Below, piece by piece: positions 1 through 7,817 of a DNA stretch of 44,980 bases (position 1 is the stretch's first letter; the number at the start of each line of letters is the position of its first letter). Source of the DNA: Nitrospira sp. (GTDB lineage: Bacteria; Nitrospirota; Nitrospiria; Nitrospirales; Nitrospiraceae); the NCBI GenBank assembly GCA_019636915.1, contig JAHBWQ010000008.1, positions 1-44,980 on the forward strand, read 5' to 3'. Position numbers and translations under genes: made by a program. The notes beneath the pieces are model-generated. The model was not told where the DNA came from. It saw nothing but the letters and a program-made list of their open reading frames with translations, and made no database searches.

Positions 1-197
1 ATCCGGTTGACAACGTGCGTGGTGTAGAACGAACGGTCGGCTTCCAGGACGGCGTGGACATAGTCGGCGACCTTCTCTGGCGCAATGCCGACAGGCATTG
101 TCCGTTCCTTGGCTGCGAGGAGAGAGCTTCCTTCCAAGAGTCCCCCTACGAAGAATGCAATGATTGCGGCTCGGAGTGCGAAGCAGCGGTAGTCCAT
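1..197 (-). CDS. Exported protein of unknown function, C-terminus cut by window edge
   Basis: The reading frame opens with ATG at 197 and is still open at base 1, so only about 65 residues are visible. The first 29 residues look like a signal peptide: a short start with an arginine, then the hydrophobic stretch AAIIAFFVGGLL and an Ala-Ala cleavage-like site. The mature part includes EKVADYVHAVLEADRSFYTT, which reminds me of the DUF3365/Tll0287-like family of periplasmic, sometimes heme-binding domains; this is recollection and weak. An AAGGAGG site lies only 3 bases before the ATG, closer than usual. The start lies inside the 3' end of the upstream kinase gene (52-base overlap), so the two are probably co-transcribed. 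Confidence 0.6.
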   Translation of the reverse strand, partial: MDYRCFALRAAIIAFFVGGLLEGSSLLAAKERTMPVGIAPEKVADYVHAVLEADRSFYTTHVVNR

Positions 198-2629
198 GGG
201 CCTCCTTGAGGTGATGGCGATGAACTGATCGGCAGAGTGACGGAGCAGACGGTGCCTTGTCCTTCATGGCTCTCAATCCGGATGTCTCCTCCGAATTTTC
301 GAATCAGGCGCCTCGCAACCGTCAGCCCAAGGCCCGATCCTTCTCCCTGCCCCTTTGTTGTGAAAAATGGATCGAATACCTTTGAGAGGTGTTGTTTCGA
401 GATGCCGGGCCCGGTATCGGCGATCGTCGTGATGACCATCTTGTCCACCACGGCGGTGGTCAACGTGAGTGTGCCATGGCCGTTCATGGCCTGGGCGGCG
501 TTGGCCAAGAGGTTCACCAATGCTTGTCGGAGCTGGTCCGGGAGGACGAGGATCGGTGTCGTGCCCGCATAATGCTTGTGGATCACAAGCGCCGTCATAT
601 CCACGGTGGTCTGGGCCGTGGCCAAGGCTTGATCCACGATGTTCTCCATGGAGACCGCGATCGGCTTATCGGACGTTTCACGGTCTATCACGCCAGTGAA
701 GTCGCGGATGATAGCGGTCATACGGCGGCCATGAGCCACGATGTCCTTGGCGTAGCTCTTGATCATCTCCAGATCCTGTGCATCTTGCATGACTTCGCCT
801 AATCCGATGATGCTGAACAAAGGATTGTTGAGTTCGTGACCGATCCCGGCGGTGAGCACGCCCAGGCTCCCTGACTTTTCCGCTTGGACCAGTTGGTCAT
901 GCAGTCGACTCTCGTCCGTCGTGTCTCGAAGCACCAGCCCGATGCTGTCCTCTCCTCCCGGTCTGGCGGGCAGGCGGAACCATTGATACCGGTAGATGCG
1001 CGATCCGATCTGGAGCTGAGAGGGGTGTTCCGCCGGCTCATGATCGGTGCTCGGCATCAGCGGATCCCGTGGCGTGGTTTCCTGTGTGCTCACCGCTGTG
1101 GTGAGCGGTGCATCGCCGTTCGCTCGGAACTCTGCTTGAAGCCGTTTCTGCTGCGCAGTATCGAGGGGGAGAATCGAGAACAGCGAGGTGCCCGGCAACG
1201 TCCCTTTGGCCGAGAACGATTCGCGCCCGGCCTGATTGATGTACTGCACGACTTCGTGCGTATCGATCAAGAGAATCGGAGTCGGAACGGCATCTAAGAT
1301 CTGATCCGTCGATTGTTGAAGGACGTGGACTTCCTGGGTCTTCAGTTTCACCTGATCGGTGAGTCCGGCAAATGCGGCTTTCAGCTGAGCATTCATCCGA
1401 TTGAATTCTCCGGCGAGATCTTCCAACTCATCGCCGGTGCTGATCTGAATCGGTTGTTCGAGCGCACCACGTCCGATGGCCTGCGCCGCCTGTTGGAGTT
1501 CCCGGACCGGTGTGACGATGCGGCCCGCGGCGAGATAGCCCAGCGAGGCCAGGAGCATGATGGCGACCACGCCGAACATCAGCACCCAACTGAACAGATG
1601 CTGAATCGGCGCGAAGAGCTCATCGGATGACTGCCAGACGAACGAATGCCATGATCCCTGGTCGAGCGAGCCGTTGGTGGCCCGGCTCGTCTCTGGAAGC
1701 GGCGCAAAGCCGATGACGGAGGTCGCGTGCCCACCATGGCCATCGCTCGAGGCTTGCACCCATCCTGGATGATTCGGTGTGATGAGGGGAATCAAACTGG
1801 AATCGGATAGTGGAACGCCGGTCGGCAGAATCGGACAGCTGATGACGATGCCGTTGGTATCGATCAACATGACGTGACCGGTTTTTCCGAAGCGAATGGC
1901 TTGGGTCGAAGGGGAGAAAAACTCTTTGGCGTCGATGACGCGATGGAGCACACCGACGGCGCCATGCCGGAGACTATCCATAATAGGCAGGGAAATGGTG
2001 AACACATAGGCGTTTACCTTTTCGTCAAAATGGATGTCTTCGATGAAGAGTTTGCCGACGCCCTTATTGAAGGCGCCTTGCCACCATCGGGTATCACGAT
2101 GACGAAAAGCCGGATGATCGGTCATGGTTCCGACCAGTGCGCCTTGGGTATCGGTCAGGAACAGCATCTTTGTCGAGGATCGAACGACTTGAGGGAGTAA
2201 CTGTCCCGGTGGGCTATGGATTCCGGAAAAGTAGTCATGGAGCAGCACACTGAGCGGATTGTCCGTGATGGCCTTGACGGTGGCTTTGTTTCGGCTCATC
2301 CATCGCTGTTCCACGTCGGTGCTTGCTCTGGAGTTGCTCTGAGCATCGCGCCGATGTTCCAGCTCACGGATGATGGTGGGATCATTGGCGATCCGGGCGG
2401 TGTGCGCGATTTCTTCTACCACAATCAGATCGAGTTTGCGGGCCGCTTCGGTAGCTAAGGCTTTGAAGCTTTCCCCACTGACTTCCCGAATCTCTTGAGA
2501 TCCTTGCCAGAATGCCATGCCCAGGCCAACGACAAGCGGGAGAAGGCCAACAAGCAGCATAGACAAGATGATCTTGGTTTTGAGTCCCCATCTGGAACTG
2601 GCTGATGAGGGGGGAGCGGTCTCGTTCAT
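146..2629 (-). CDS. Membrane sensor histidine kinase (Cache-like, HAMP, PAS, HisKA, HATPase)
   Basis: An 827-residue hybrid-type sensor kinase without a receiver domain. There is a transmembrane segment at about residues 20-40, a roughly 300-residue extracytoplasmic region of double-Cache type, and a second membrane segment near 345-370. A HAMP linker follows to about 420, then a PAS-like domain at about 435-545. The HisKA box contains GIGHELNNP, with phospho-acceptor His598. The ATPase domain shows an N box, [14 protein letters not shown] and GSGLGL. It should sense a periplasmic ligand and autophosphorylate. Its start overlaps the stop of the preceding kinase gene by 4 bases (ATGA), so the two are translationally coupled. 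Its partner regulator is probably the stand-alone receiver at 3765-4199. Confidence 0.93.
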   Translation of the reverse strand: MNETAPPSSASSRWGLKTKIILSMLLVGLLPLVVGLGMAFWQGSQEIREVSGESFKALATEAARKLDLIVVEEIAHTARIANDPTIIRELEHRRDAQSNSRASTDVEQRWMSRNKATVKAITDNPLSVLLHDYFSGIHSPPGQLLPQVVRSSTKMLFLTDTQGALVGTMTDHPAFRHRDTRWWQGAFNKGVGKLFIEDIHFDEKVNAYVFTISLPIMDSLRHGAVGVLHRVIDAKEFFSPSTQAIRFGKTGHVMLIDTNGIVISCPILPTGVPLSDSSLIPLITPNHPGWVQASSDGHGGHATSVIGFAPLPETSRATNGSLDQGSWHSFVWQSSDELFAPIQHLFSWVLMFGVVAIMLLASLGYLAAGRIVTPVRELQQAAQAIGRGALEQPIQISTGDELEDLAGEFNRMNAQLKAAFAGLTDQVKLKTQEVHVLQQSTDQILDAVPTPILLIDTHEVVQYINQAGRESFSAKGTLPGTSLFSILPLDTAQQKRLQAEFRANGDAPLTTAVSTQETTPRDPLMPSTDHEPAEHPSQLQIGSRIYRYQWFRLPARPGGEDSIGLVLRDTTDESRLHDQLVQAEKSGSLGVLTAGIGHELNNPLFSIIGLGEVMQDAQDLEMIKSYAKDIVAHGRRMTAIIRDFTGVIDRETSDKPIAVSMENIVDQALATAQTTVDMTALVIHKHYAGTTPILVLPDQLRQALVNLLANAAQAMNGHGTLTLTTAVVDKMVITTIADTGPGISKQHLSKVFDPFFTTKGQGEGSGLGLTVARRLIRKFGGDIRIESHEGQGTVCSVTLPISSSPSPQGGPWTTAASHSEPQSLHSS

Positions 2630-3735
2630 GATGACGCCCCTTCGCTCTGGCTGGTTTCTCCGGGGAATGTGAGTGTGAATGTTGAGCCACGCCCGACCTG
2701 GCTTTCCACCGTAATGGTCCCGTGCATGTGGTGGATGACATTCTTGATATTGTAGAGGCCCAGACCGGTTCCCTTACCGGGCGGCTTTGTGGTGAAAAAC
2801 GGATCAAAGATACGGTTCAGCAGTTCCGGGGCAATGCCGCTGCCGGTATCCGAGACACGGACCTGCGTACTCCCGCCTACGGTTGCTGTTTCCAGAGTTA
2901 AGATTCCTTGGTGTTCCATGGCCTGGACCGCGTTGGTAATGAGATTCACGAACACATGGAGGAGCTGATCAGGATTTCCCTTCGCGGTCACATCCGATTG
3001 GTAGTGCTTGCGAACCTCGATGTCTTGGAGGGCGACGGCGTAGCGGGCGATCTTCAGGGCCTCGTCCAGTTTTGCATTCACACTGACCAACCCCTCGTGA
3101 CGGAGAGAGGTGCGGCGGGAATAGGACGTCAGGTCTCGACAAATCGCCGTCGTTCGCTTGACGGCGTCGATAATGTCTCTTGCCTGAAGGTGCACCTCGT
3201 TCAGGTCTGTTTCCTCGACGAGATTTTCCGCCAGGCCCAGAATGAGCTGGAGGGGATTATTGATATCGTGGGCGATGCCGGCGGCAAACGAGCCGATGCC
3301 CGCGAGTTTTTCCGCATGGAGCAACTCGGTCTGCAATGTCGATTCATATTGTACAAGTAACCACAGCAGCCGAGAGGTCTGTCCATTGACGATATCGGTT
3401 CCGGAAGGCACTTGGTCTTCAAGCACGGACTCCATGGTGGGATCACCGGTCACATCCATCACGAGGTTCGGTTGTTGGTTTTTGATGAGGTCCGGTACCT
3501 GGTCATAGACGGCCACGTTGAGTTCTTGGGCTCGCCTGAGGCCTGGTGCCGTTGGATTCTTATCGACAATACCGACGACTTCGATCGTGCCGATTTGATG
3601 AAGCACATCAAGGAGGGCCGTTCCCCCACGGCCCGCTCCGATGATGGCGACTCTCATCGGAGGCGGCGTGGGAGCCTGGGCAGCCGATTGAGGCTCGGTT
3701 CGTCGGTGGGAAATGGTCGGTGAGACGATCGTCAT
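2626..3735 (-). CDS. Soluble histidine kinase with N-terminal Rossmann (NAD-binding-like) domain
   Basis: A 369-residue protein with no membrane segment. Residues 27-125 form a Rossmann-like fold: [12 protein letters not shown] carries the glycine-rich loop (33-38), and VDKNP places an acidic residue (Asp58) at the end of strand 2, as in NAD-preferring enzymes. The region resembles the nucleotide-binding half of homoserine or dihydrodipicolinate dehydrogenases rather than a PAS or GAF sensor. The HisKA box [11 protein letters not shown] follows, with His156, then a full ATPase domain ([28 protein letters not shown]). The ATG at 3735 has GGGGGA upstream. It lies 29 bases after the receiver gene and overlaps the next kinase by 4 bases. 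A role in sensing redox state or a nucleotide is inference. Confidence 0.88.
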   Translation of the reverse strand: MTIVSPTISHRRTEPQSAAQAPTPPPMRVAIIGAGRGGTALLDVLHQIGTIEVVGIVDKNPTAPGLRRAQELNVAVYDQVPDLIKNQQPNLVMDVTGDPTMESVLEDQVPSGTDIVNGQTSRLLWLLVQYESTLQTELLHAEKLAGIGSFAAGIAHDINNPLQLILGLAENLVEETDLNEVHLQARDIIDAVKRTTAICRDLTSYSRRTSLRHEGLVSVNAKLDEALKIARYAVALQDIEVRKHYQSDVTAKGNPDQLLHVFVNLITNAVQAMEHQGILTLETATVGGSTQVRVSDTGSGIAPELLNRIFDPFFTTKPPGKGTGLGLYNIKNVIHHMHGTITVESQVGRGSTFTLTFPGETSQSEGASS

Positions 3736-3764
3736 ACGTGATCCCCCGGCTATCGTTCGGCTGA

Positions 3765-4199
3765 TCAGAGATGGGCCAATTCACGCTGCTCCATGGCTCG
3801 TGCCACGGAAGCCTTCAGTTTGTCGCCTTCGACCGGTTTCACCAGATAATCCACCACGCCCTGCCGGAGTAATGAGGTCGCCATGTCGGTATCCGGGAAT
3901 CCAGTCAGAACAATCAACGGAACACGAGGATAGTTCTGGCAGAAATAGGCAATCGCTTCGATCCCATTCACTTTGGGCATGCGGATGTCGCAGATGATGA
4001 CATCGAGGAGCAGCCGGTTTTCGCCGGAGTTGATGACCTCAATGGCCTTTTCCCCATTTTCCGCTTCGAGAACATCGTACCCGCCTTTTTGGAGCGTCAT
4101 ACGGACGACCTTACGAATGTCGGGCTCGTCATCGACGACCAGTACTCGCCCGTTGCAGCTCTCACCTCCCACGAAGAATCCGGACTTGAATTCACTCAT
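3765..4199 (-). CDS. Single-domain response regulator (CheY-like receiver)
   Basis: A 144-residue protein that is almost entirely one receiver domain. The acidic pocket is VVDDEPD (residues 21-27), the phospho-acceptor is Asp71 in IICDIRMPK, the switch threonine is in VLTGFPD, and the conserved lysine is in LVKPVE. There is no DNA-binding or enzymatic output domain, so it must act by protein contact or as a phosphate relay. An ideal AAGGAGG site 5 bases before the ATG fixes the start. It is the first gene of the minus-strand signalling operon, followed by two histidine kinases that are its likely phosphate donors. Confidence 0.93.
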   Translation of the reverse strand: MSEFKSGFFVGGESCNGRVLVVDDEPDIRKVVRMTLQKGGYDVLEAENGEKAIEVINSGENRLLLDVIICDIRMPKVNGIEAIAYFCQNYPRVPLIVLTGFPDTDMATSLLRQGVVDYLVKPVEGDKLKASVARAMEQRELAHL

Positions 4200-4253
4200 G
4201 ATGACCTCCTTGGTGAACGGCGGCGGTTGGTTTTTGTCGTTGCGACCGATAAC

Positions 4254-4270
4254 AGCAAGGTCGATGCCGA
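4254..4270 (-). promoter_or_regulatory. Possible sigma-54-type promoter for the signalling operon
   Basis: Read on the minus strand, TCGGCATCGACCTTGCT has the GG and GC dinucleotides separated by exactly 10 bases, and the -12 half TTGCT is a full match. The -24 half CGGCAT matches TGGCAC only in part. It lies about 55 bases before the receiver gene. The match may be chance. Confidence 0.28.
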
Positions 4271-4391
4271 CATGTGAGAAAACTAAAGACGAATGATTTC
4301 AAGGCCTTGTTCGTTTGGAATGGTGAGGGACTCTCTGCGGTTGGCTGATATGCACCACCAACATAGTGAAAACCACCAAGGGGAGGGCTCA

Positions 4392-4421
4392 TTGCCTTTC
4401 ATGGCCGGTTTGGGCTAGGGT
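4392..4421 (+). promoter_or_regulatory. Possible sigma-70-type promoter for the BolA-glutaredoxin pair
   Basis: TTGCCT (4392-4397) and TAGGGT (4416-4421) are 18 bases apart, 26 bases before the GTG start. Both boxes are imperfect. Confidence 0.28.
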
Positions 4422-4447
4422 ACTGAAAAATAGAGGAGTGGAGGCCG

Positions 4448-4687
4448 GTGATTACCCAAGATGTGCTGACCGACTATATTCGCAAATCCTTGCCCGATGC
4501 CGTGGTGACGGTGACGGACCGTACGGGAACGATGAACCATCTCAAAGTGGTGATCGTTTCGGATGGATTTCAGGGGAAAAATCTTTTGGACCGGCACCGT
4601 ATGATTTATCAGGCGTTGGATGCGCCGATGAAGGACGGGCGGATCCACGCCTTGGAACTGACGGCACGAACGAACGACGAAGCGTAG
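4448..4687 (+). CDS. bolA: BolA family protein
   Basis: A 79-residue protein with the BolA/YrbA layout: VTDRTGTMNHLKVVIVSDGFQGKNLLDRHRMI... covers the central sheet and helix with the conserved F-x-G-K-x-L-L-x-R-H pattern. A GTG start at 4448 follows a GGAGTGGAGG stretch. BolA proteins bind monothiol glutaredoxins and share a [2Fe-2S] cluster with them, and a glutaredoxin of that class starts 9 bases downstream. The pair is therefore almost certainly an operon for iron-sulfur cluster handling or iron sensing. Confidence 0.9.
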   Translation: MITQDVLTDYIRKSLPDAVVTVTDRTGTMNHLKVVIVSDGFQGKNLLDRHRMIYQALDAPMKDGRIHALELTARTNDEA

Positions 4688-4696
4688 GAGGAGACG

Positions 4697-5020
4697 ATGG
4701 CCGACCAGATGGAAGAAGAAATTCAGAAGGAAGTGAAGGCCCATAAGATTTTGATCTACGGTAAGGGTACGAAGACGATGCCGATGTGCGGGTTTACCAG
4801 GGAGACCATGCAGTTTTTTGACAAGTATGGGTATCCGTACGAATTGATCGATGTCCTGTCGCAGCCGGCAAAACGCGAAGCGCTGACGAAGATGACCAAC
4901 TGGCCGACGCTTCCGAAGGTGTTTATCGACGGTACCTTCTACGGTGATACCGACATTCTCGATCCGATGGCCGCCAAGGGTGAGATCGAGCCGCTGCTGA
5001 AAAAAACATTTGGGAAGTAA
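4697..5020 (+). CDS. Monothiol glutaredoxin, Grx4/GrxD type, with CGFT active site
   Basis: A 107-residue glutaredoxin of the monothiol class. KGTKTMPMCGFT contains the conserved lysine and the single active-site Cys31. The fold continues through the TLPKVFIDGTFYGDTDI segment, including the cis-proline region. The usual motif is CGFS; here serine is replaced by threonine. The typical glycine-cysteine-aspartate glutathione-binding turn reads GDTD. Proteins of this class carry [2Fe-2S] clusters with glutathione and BolA partners in the cytoplasm. AGGAGG lies a few bases before the ATG. No clear terminator follows; the 243 bases to the next gene hold only a 6-bp hairpin at 5133-5147. Confidence 0.92.
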   Translation: MADQMEEEIQKEVKAHKILIYGKGTKTMPMCGFTRETMQFFDKYGYPYELIDVLSQPAKREALTKMTNWPTLPKVFIDGTFYGDTDILDPMAAKGEIEPLLKKTFGK

Positions 5021-5263
5021 AGGGGAAGGTGTCTCGGCTGGCGAACGGTGCGCGAAGCTCGGTCTCGCTATGATGCACCGAAGTCAGACCGCTAACGAGC
5101 GTTTCCCTTTTTCCCAGGTGCTCCTCTAAGGCTGCGACTTCGTCGCAATGCCGTCGCACCTGACACTGCCGGCCTACAGAGTCGACAATTCCTGCTATAG
5201 CGAGAACCTCGCCGCGTATCCGTTCCATCCGAGACTTGGAAGGGAAGAGATTGGAGCAATCTC

Positions 5264-6094
5264 ATGCGAAAGAGTCCTACTCATACGGCGAGTATGTTGA
5301 CGGCCGCGCTGGGCTTGGTCGTCAATGCAGGATGTGTTGCAGATCATCGAGGCAATCATCTCGTCTGGGAGCAATCGCGGATCGTTGATCTGACACATTC
5401 GTTTGGCGCGGATACGATTGTCTGGCCGATGGAACAGGACTTCAAGCTCGTTGTCCAGCATGCAGAGGACACGCCCGGCGGGTACTACTACGCGTCCAAC
5501 CGCATCGAGATGCCGGAGCACGGAGGCACGCACATCGATGCGCCTATTCACTTTTCCAAAGGGAAGCAGACGCTGGATCAGATCCCAATCGACCGTATGG
5601 TCGGAGCCGCTATCCGAATCGATGTCACAGAGCCATGTGCTCACGATCGGGATTACCAAATTACCACTCATGATCTTATGCAATGGGAGTCACGATCTGG
5701 CCGAATTCCAGAGGGAGCCATTGTCTTGCTCGATACAGGCTATGCCCAGTTCTGGCCAAGTCGGAAGGATTATTTGGGAACGGGGCTAAGAGGGCAAGAA
5801 GGAGTACAGGCGCTGCGTTTCCCAGGACTACATTCTGATGCTGCTGCCTGGTTGGTGCGTGAACGACAGGTGAAGGCTGTGGGGATTGATACTGCGTCAA
5901 TTGACTACGGTCAATCGACGGCTTTCGAGACACATGTTGCGCTGTTGTCTCACAATGTGCCGGTGTTCGAGAATCTGGCCAACCTGAATGACCTTCCTGA
6001 AAAGGGTTTCGACGTGATTGCGTTGCCGATGAAAATCGTCGGCGGCACCGGTGGGCCGCTAAGGGTCATTGCAGTGGTACCACCCATGCGCTAA
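5264..6094 (+). CDS. Cyclase-family (kynurenine-formamidase-like) metal hydrolase, probably exported
   Basis: A 276-residue member of the cyclase / KynB superfamily. The metal-binding signature HGGTHIDAP spans residues 86-94 (His86, His90, Asp92) and follows the family opening IVDLTHSFG. Later family blocks are ALRFPGLH and VKAVGIDTASIDYG. Residues 1-24 (ending LVVNAGC) look like a signal peptide, possibly a lipoprotein signal, although the lipobox is imperfect; most KynB enzymes are cytoplasmic. Family members hydrolyse amides or lactones such as N-formylkynurenine and isatin, so the substrate cannot be told. The 3' end overlaps the convergent DUF429 gene by 4 bases. An indoleamine-dioxygenase homologue lies 1.7 kb away. 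Confidence 0.85.
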   Translation: MRKSPTHTASMLTAALGLVVNAGCVADHRGNHLVWEQSRIVDLTHSFGADTIVWPMEQDFKLVVQHAEDTPGGYYYASNRIEMPEHGGTHIDAPIHFSKGKQTLDQIPIDRMVGAAIRIDVTEPCAHDRDYQITTHDLMQWESRSGRIPEGAIVLLDTGYAQFWPSRKDYLGTGLRGQEGVQALRFPGLHSDAAAWLVRERQVKAVGIDTASIDYGQSTAFETHVALLSHNVPVFENLANLNDLPEKGFDVIALPMKIVGGTGGPLRVIAVVPPMR

Positions 6095-6741
6095 CGTTTA
6101 CCCCTTACTCGCGGTGTTTTGATACTCCTGGGTTTTTCTGACCTTTCATCCACAGCCGGAATCAGAATTCCGGTCTCTCCACATAGCATCAGCCCCTGAC
6201 CTAACAGAAACCACCGGCCGACAAGAGCAGCCGTCGCAGCATCCAACTCATCGCCGGTTGCTGTCGTTTTCAAACCACGCAGATCGAGCTTTCGCAATCC
6301 GGTATGCAGACCTAGACGATCTTTATGCTGTCTGGGAATACCCCACAGATCTTGGGCGGCGCCTGGGTAGCACTCGACGGTTTGATAGCCTATTGCAGTG
6401 AGTCGCTTCTGCAAGGCAAGGCCACGCTCTGTCAACATCCGCATGGGACCGAGTGTGATGGGGAAGAAACGGATACGCCGTCGAAGTAACTCACGATCGC
6501 ATTCCCTCAGGTGTTCACCGGAACGATCATGCACCGTCCTCCGGCCTTTAGGCAGACTGAGGGGCGCATCGATCGGGACGAGAAGAGGGCAGGTCTGACT
6601 GACGAAGTTGAGGATCTCCTCGTCGCTGAATACCACGTGGGTTTCGGCTTTCAGGTCGCGAAGCACACACAATCCCGTCGGCCGCTTCGGTGATCCGGCG
6701 AGATCAATGCCAACTACAACCAATGAGGGATTCTTGGCCAT
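6091..6741 (-). CDS. DUF429 family protein (RNase H-like fold)
   Basis: A 216-residue protein with the DUF429 pattern: VVVGIDLAGSPKRPTG near the N-terminus, PIDAPLSLP in the middle, ECYPGAAQDL and GDELDAATAAL towards the C-terminus. The spaced acidic residues (Asp in GIDLAG, Asp in PIDAP, Glu/Asp in GDELDA) are in keeping with an RNase H-like active site, and the family is described only as a predicted nuclease. The ATG at 6741 has no obvious ribosome site. The last residues (KTPRVRGKR) are basic. It converges on the cyclase-family gene and diverges from the FRG gene. Confidence 0.82.
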   Translation of the reverse strand: MAKNPSLVVVGIDLAGSPKRPTGLCVLRDLKAETHVVFSDEEILNFVSQTCPLLVPIDAPLSLPKGRRTVHDRSGEHLRECDRELLRRRIRFFPITLGPMRMLTERGLALQKRLTAIGYQTVECYPGAAQDLWGIPRQHKDRLGLHTGLRKLDLRGLKTTATGDELDAATAALVGRWFLLGQGLMLCGETGILIPAVDERSEKPRSIKTPRVRGKR

Positions 6742-6790
6742 CAGAGTTTACCAGTCCAAGTTACCCAGGAGATCCATTGTCGCTGAGACG

Positions 6791-6819
6791 TTGACGGTTC
6801 GATTTGCTTTCGTTAGGCT
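6791..6819 (+). promoter_or_regulatory. Likely sigma-70-type promoter of the FRG gene
   Basis: TTGACG (6791-6796) and TAGGCT (6814-6819) are spaced by 17 bases, 61 bases before the ATG at 6881. Confidence 0.42.
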
Positions 6820-6880
6820 TCCCCCGCTATCACTATACCGTATGATTTTGCGTTCCTGACCCATCTAAATCCAAACGAGT

Positions 6881-7723
6881 ATGCTGCGACCTGAACTTGA
6901 TAAAACAATCGTCGTTCATTCCTGCAATAGGTGGGAAGATTTTATCGTGGCAGTTCGAAAAACCCTCGATAAACGGATTGGTCGTCGAATTTATCGGGGT
7001 CAAAGAGATCCTACATGGCCACTCAGTTCTGTCTTTGAGCGTTCGGTTTTTCACCTGAAAGGGAATGATCCCAGCACGGATGTTGACAAGGCCCTCGAGA
7101 CGAAGGGAGGTCTTTGGAAAACACGAGAAGGTTATTGGGATCGTTTTTATGAATATGCTCATGGGCTTCCGGGTCTCCCCAACGCAATGTCACCGGAAGA
7201 CTGGTGGATTTTGGGGCGTCATCATGGCCTTGTGACTCCTCTCTTGGATTGGAGTGAATCACCATACATCGCTGCATTTTTTGCGCTGACCGATTATATG
7301 GAGTTCATGAATCCTGGGTTTAAGCTTGGTATGCCGACTGGTGGGATCAAATGGGGTGAAGGGAGTATCGCGATTTGGGAATTAGTCGAAGCAGGAGGCA
7401 TGGGGAGCAGGAACGAAGAGTTTCAGATTATTCGTCCGGCAACAGAGTTTTCCGTGCATTCGTTACGGGTCCGAGCACAGAAAAGTGTATTCACTAAACT
7501 GATTCACGATGTTCACCTGGATCTGGAATCCTATCTGGGGAGCCGTGATCTTATCGCATGCCTTGAACGTTATGACATCCCTGGCGTTGAAGCTGCTAAA
7601 GCTCTAAGGGATCTTGAGTTGATGAACATTACTTTTTCTGATCTTTTCCCGGACCTTGGTGGTGCGGCCGCGCGCGCAAACTTTGGCTCTTCTAGCTGGC
7701 ATCTTGTTGGTGGGATGCTCTAG
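6881..7723 (+). CDS. FRG-domain protein
   Basis: A 280-residue protein built on the FRG domain, named for its F/Y-R-G motif: here RRIYRGQRDPTWPL around residues 46-59, followed by the second family block RHHGLVTPLLDWSESPYIAAFFA near residues 115-137 (quoted here only for its key H-x-G-x-x-T-P-L-L-D-W pattern). The biochemical role of FRG domains is not established; such genes are common in accessory and defence-like neighbourhoods. The DNA is visibly richer in A and T than its neighbours, which suggests recent acquisition. No good ribosome site precedes the ATG. It stands alone between two minus-strand genes and has no recognisable partner. Confidence 0.83.
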   Translation: MLRPELDKTIVVHSCNRWEDFIVAVRKTLDKRIGRRIYRGQRDPTWPLSSVFERSVFHLKGNDPSTDVDKALETKGGLWKTREGYWDRFYEYAHGLPGLPNAMSPEDWWILGRHHGLVTPLLDWSESPYIAAFFALTDYMEFMNPGFKLGMPTGGIKWGEGSIAIWELVEAGGMGSRNEEFQIIRPATEFSVHSLRVRAQKSVFTKLIHDVHLDLESYLGSRDLIACLERYDIPGVEAAKALRDLELMNITFSDLFPDLGGAAARANFGSSSWHLVGGML

Positions 7724-7817
7724 CTATTTTAATGAGTGATTCGATTGATTGTTTCAGGGTGGCTCTAAGGCTCCCTGGAGCAAGCATTGATGGATGGGGG
7801 CTCAACCAAGTCCTGGG

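Noticed and set aside
5133..5147. Hairpin TGCGAC-TTC-GTCGCA after the glutaredoxin gene
   Set aside because: Stem of only 6 bp, no T-run and far from the stop codon; too weak to call a terminator.
4923..5228. 101-residue minus-strand frame across the end of the glutaredoxin gene
   Set aside because: Half of it is antisense to glutaredoxin; the rest has no recognisable features.
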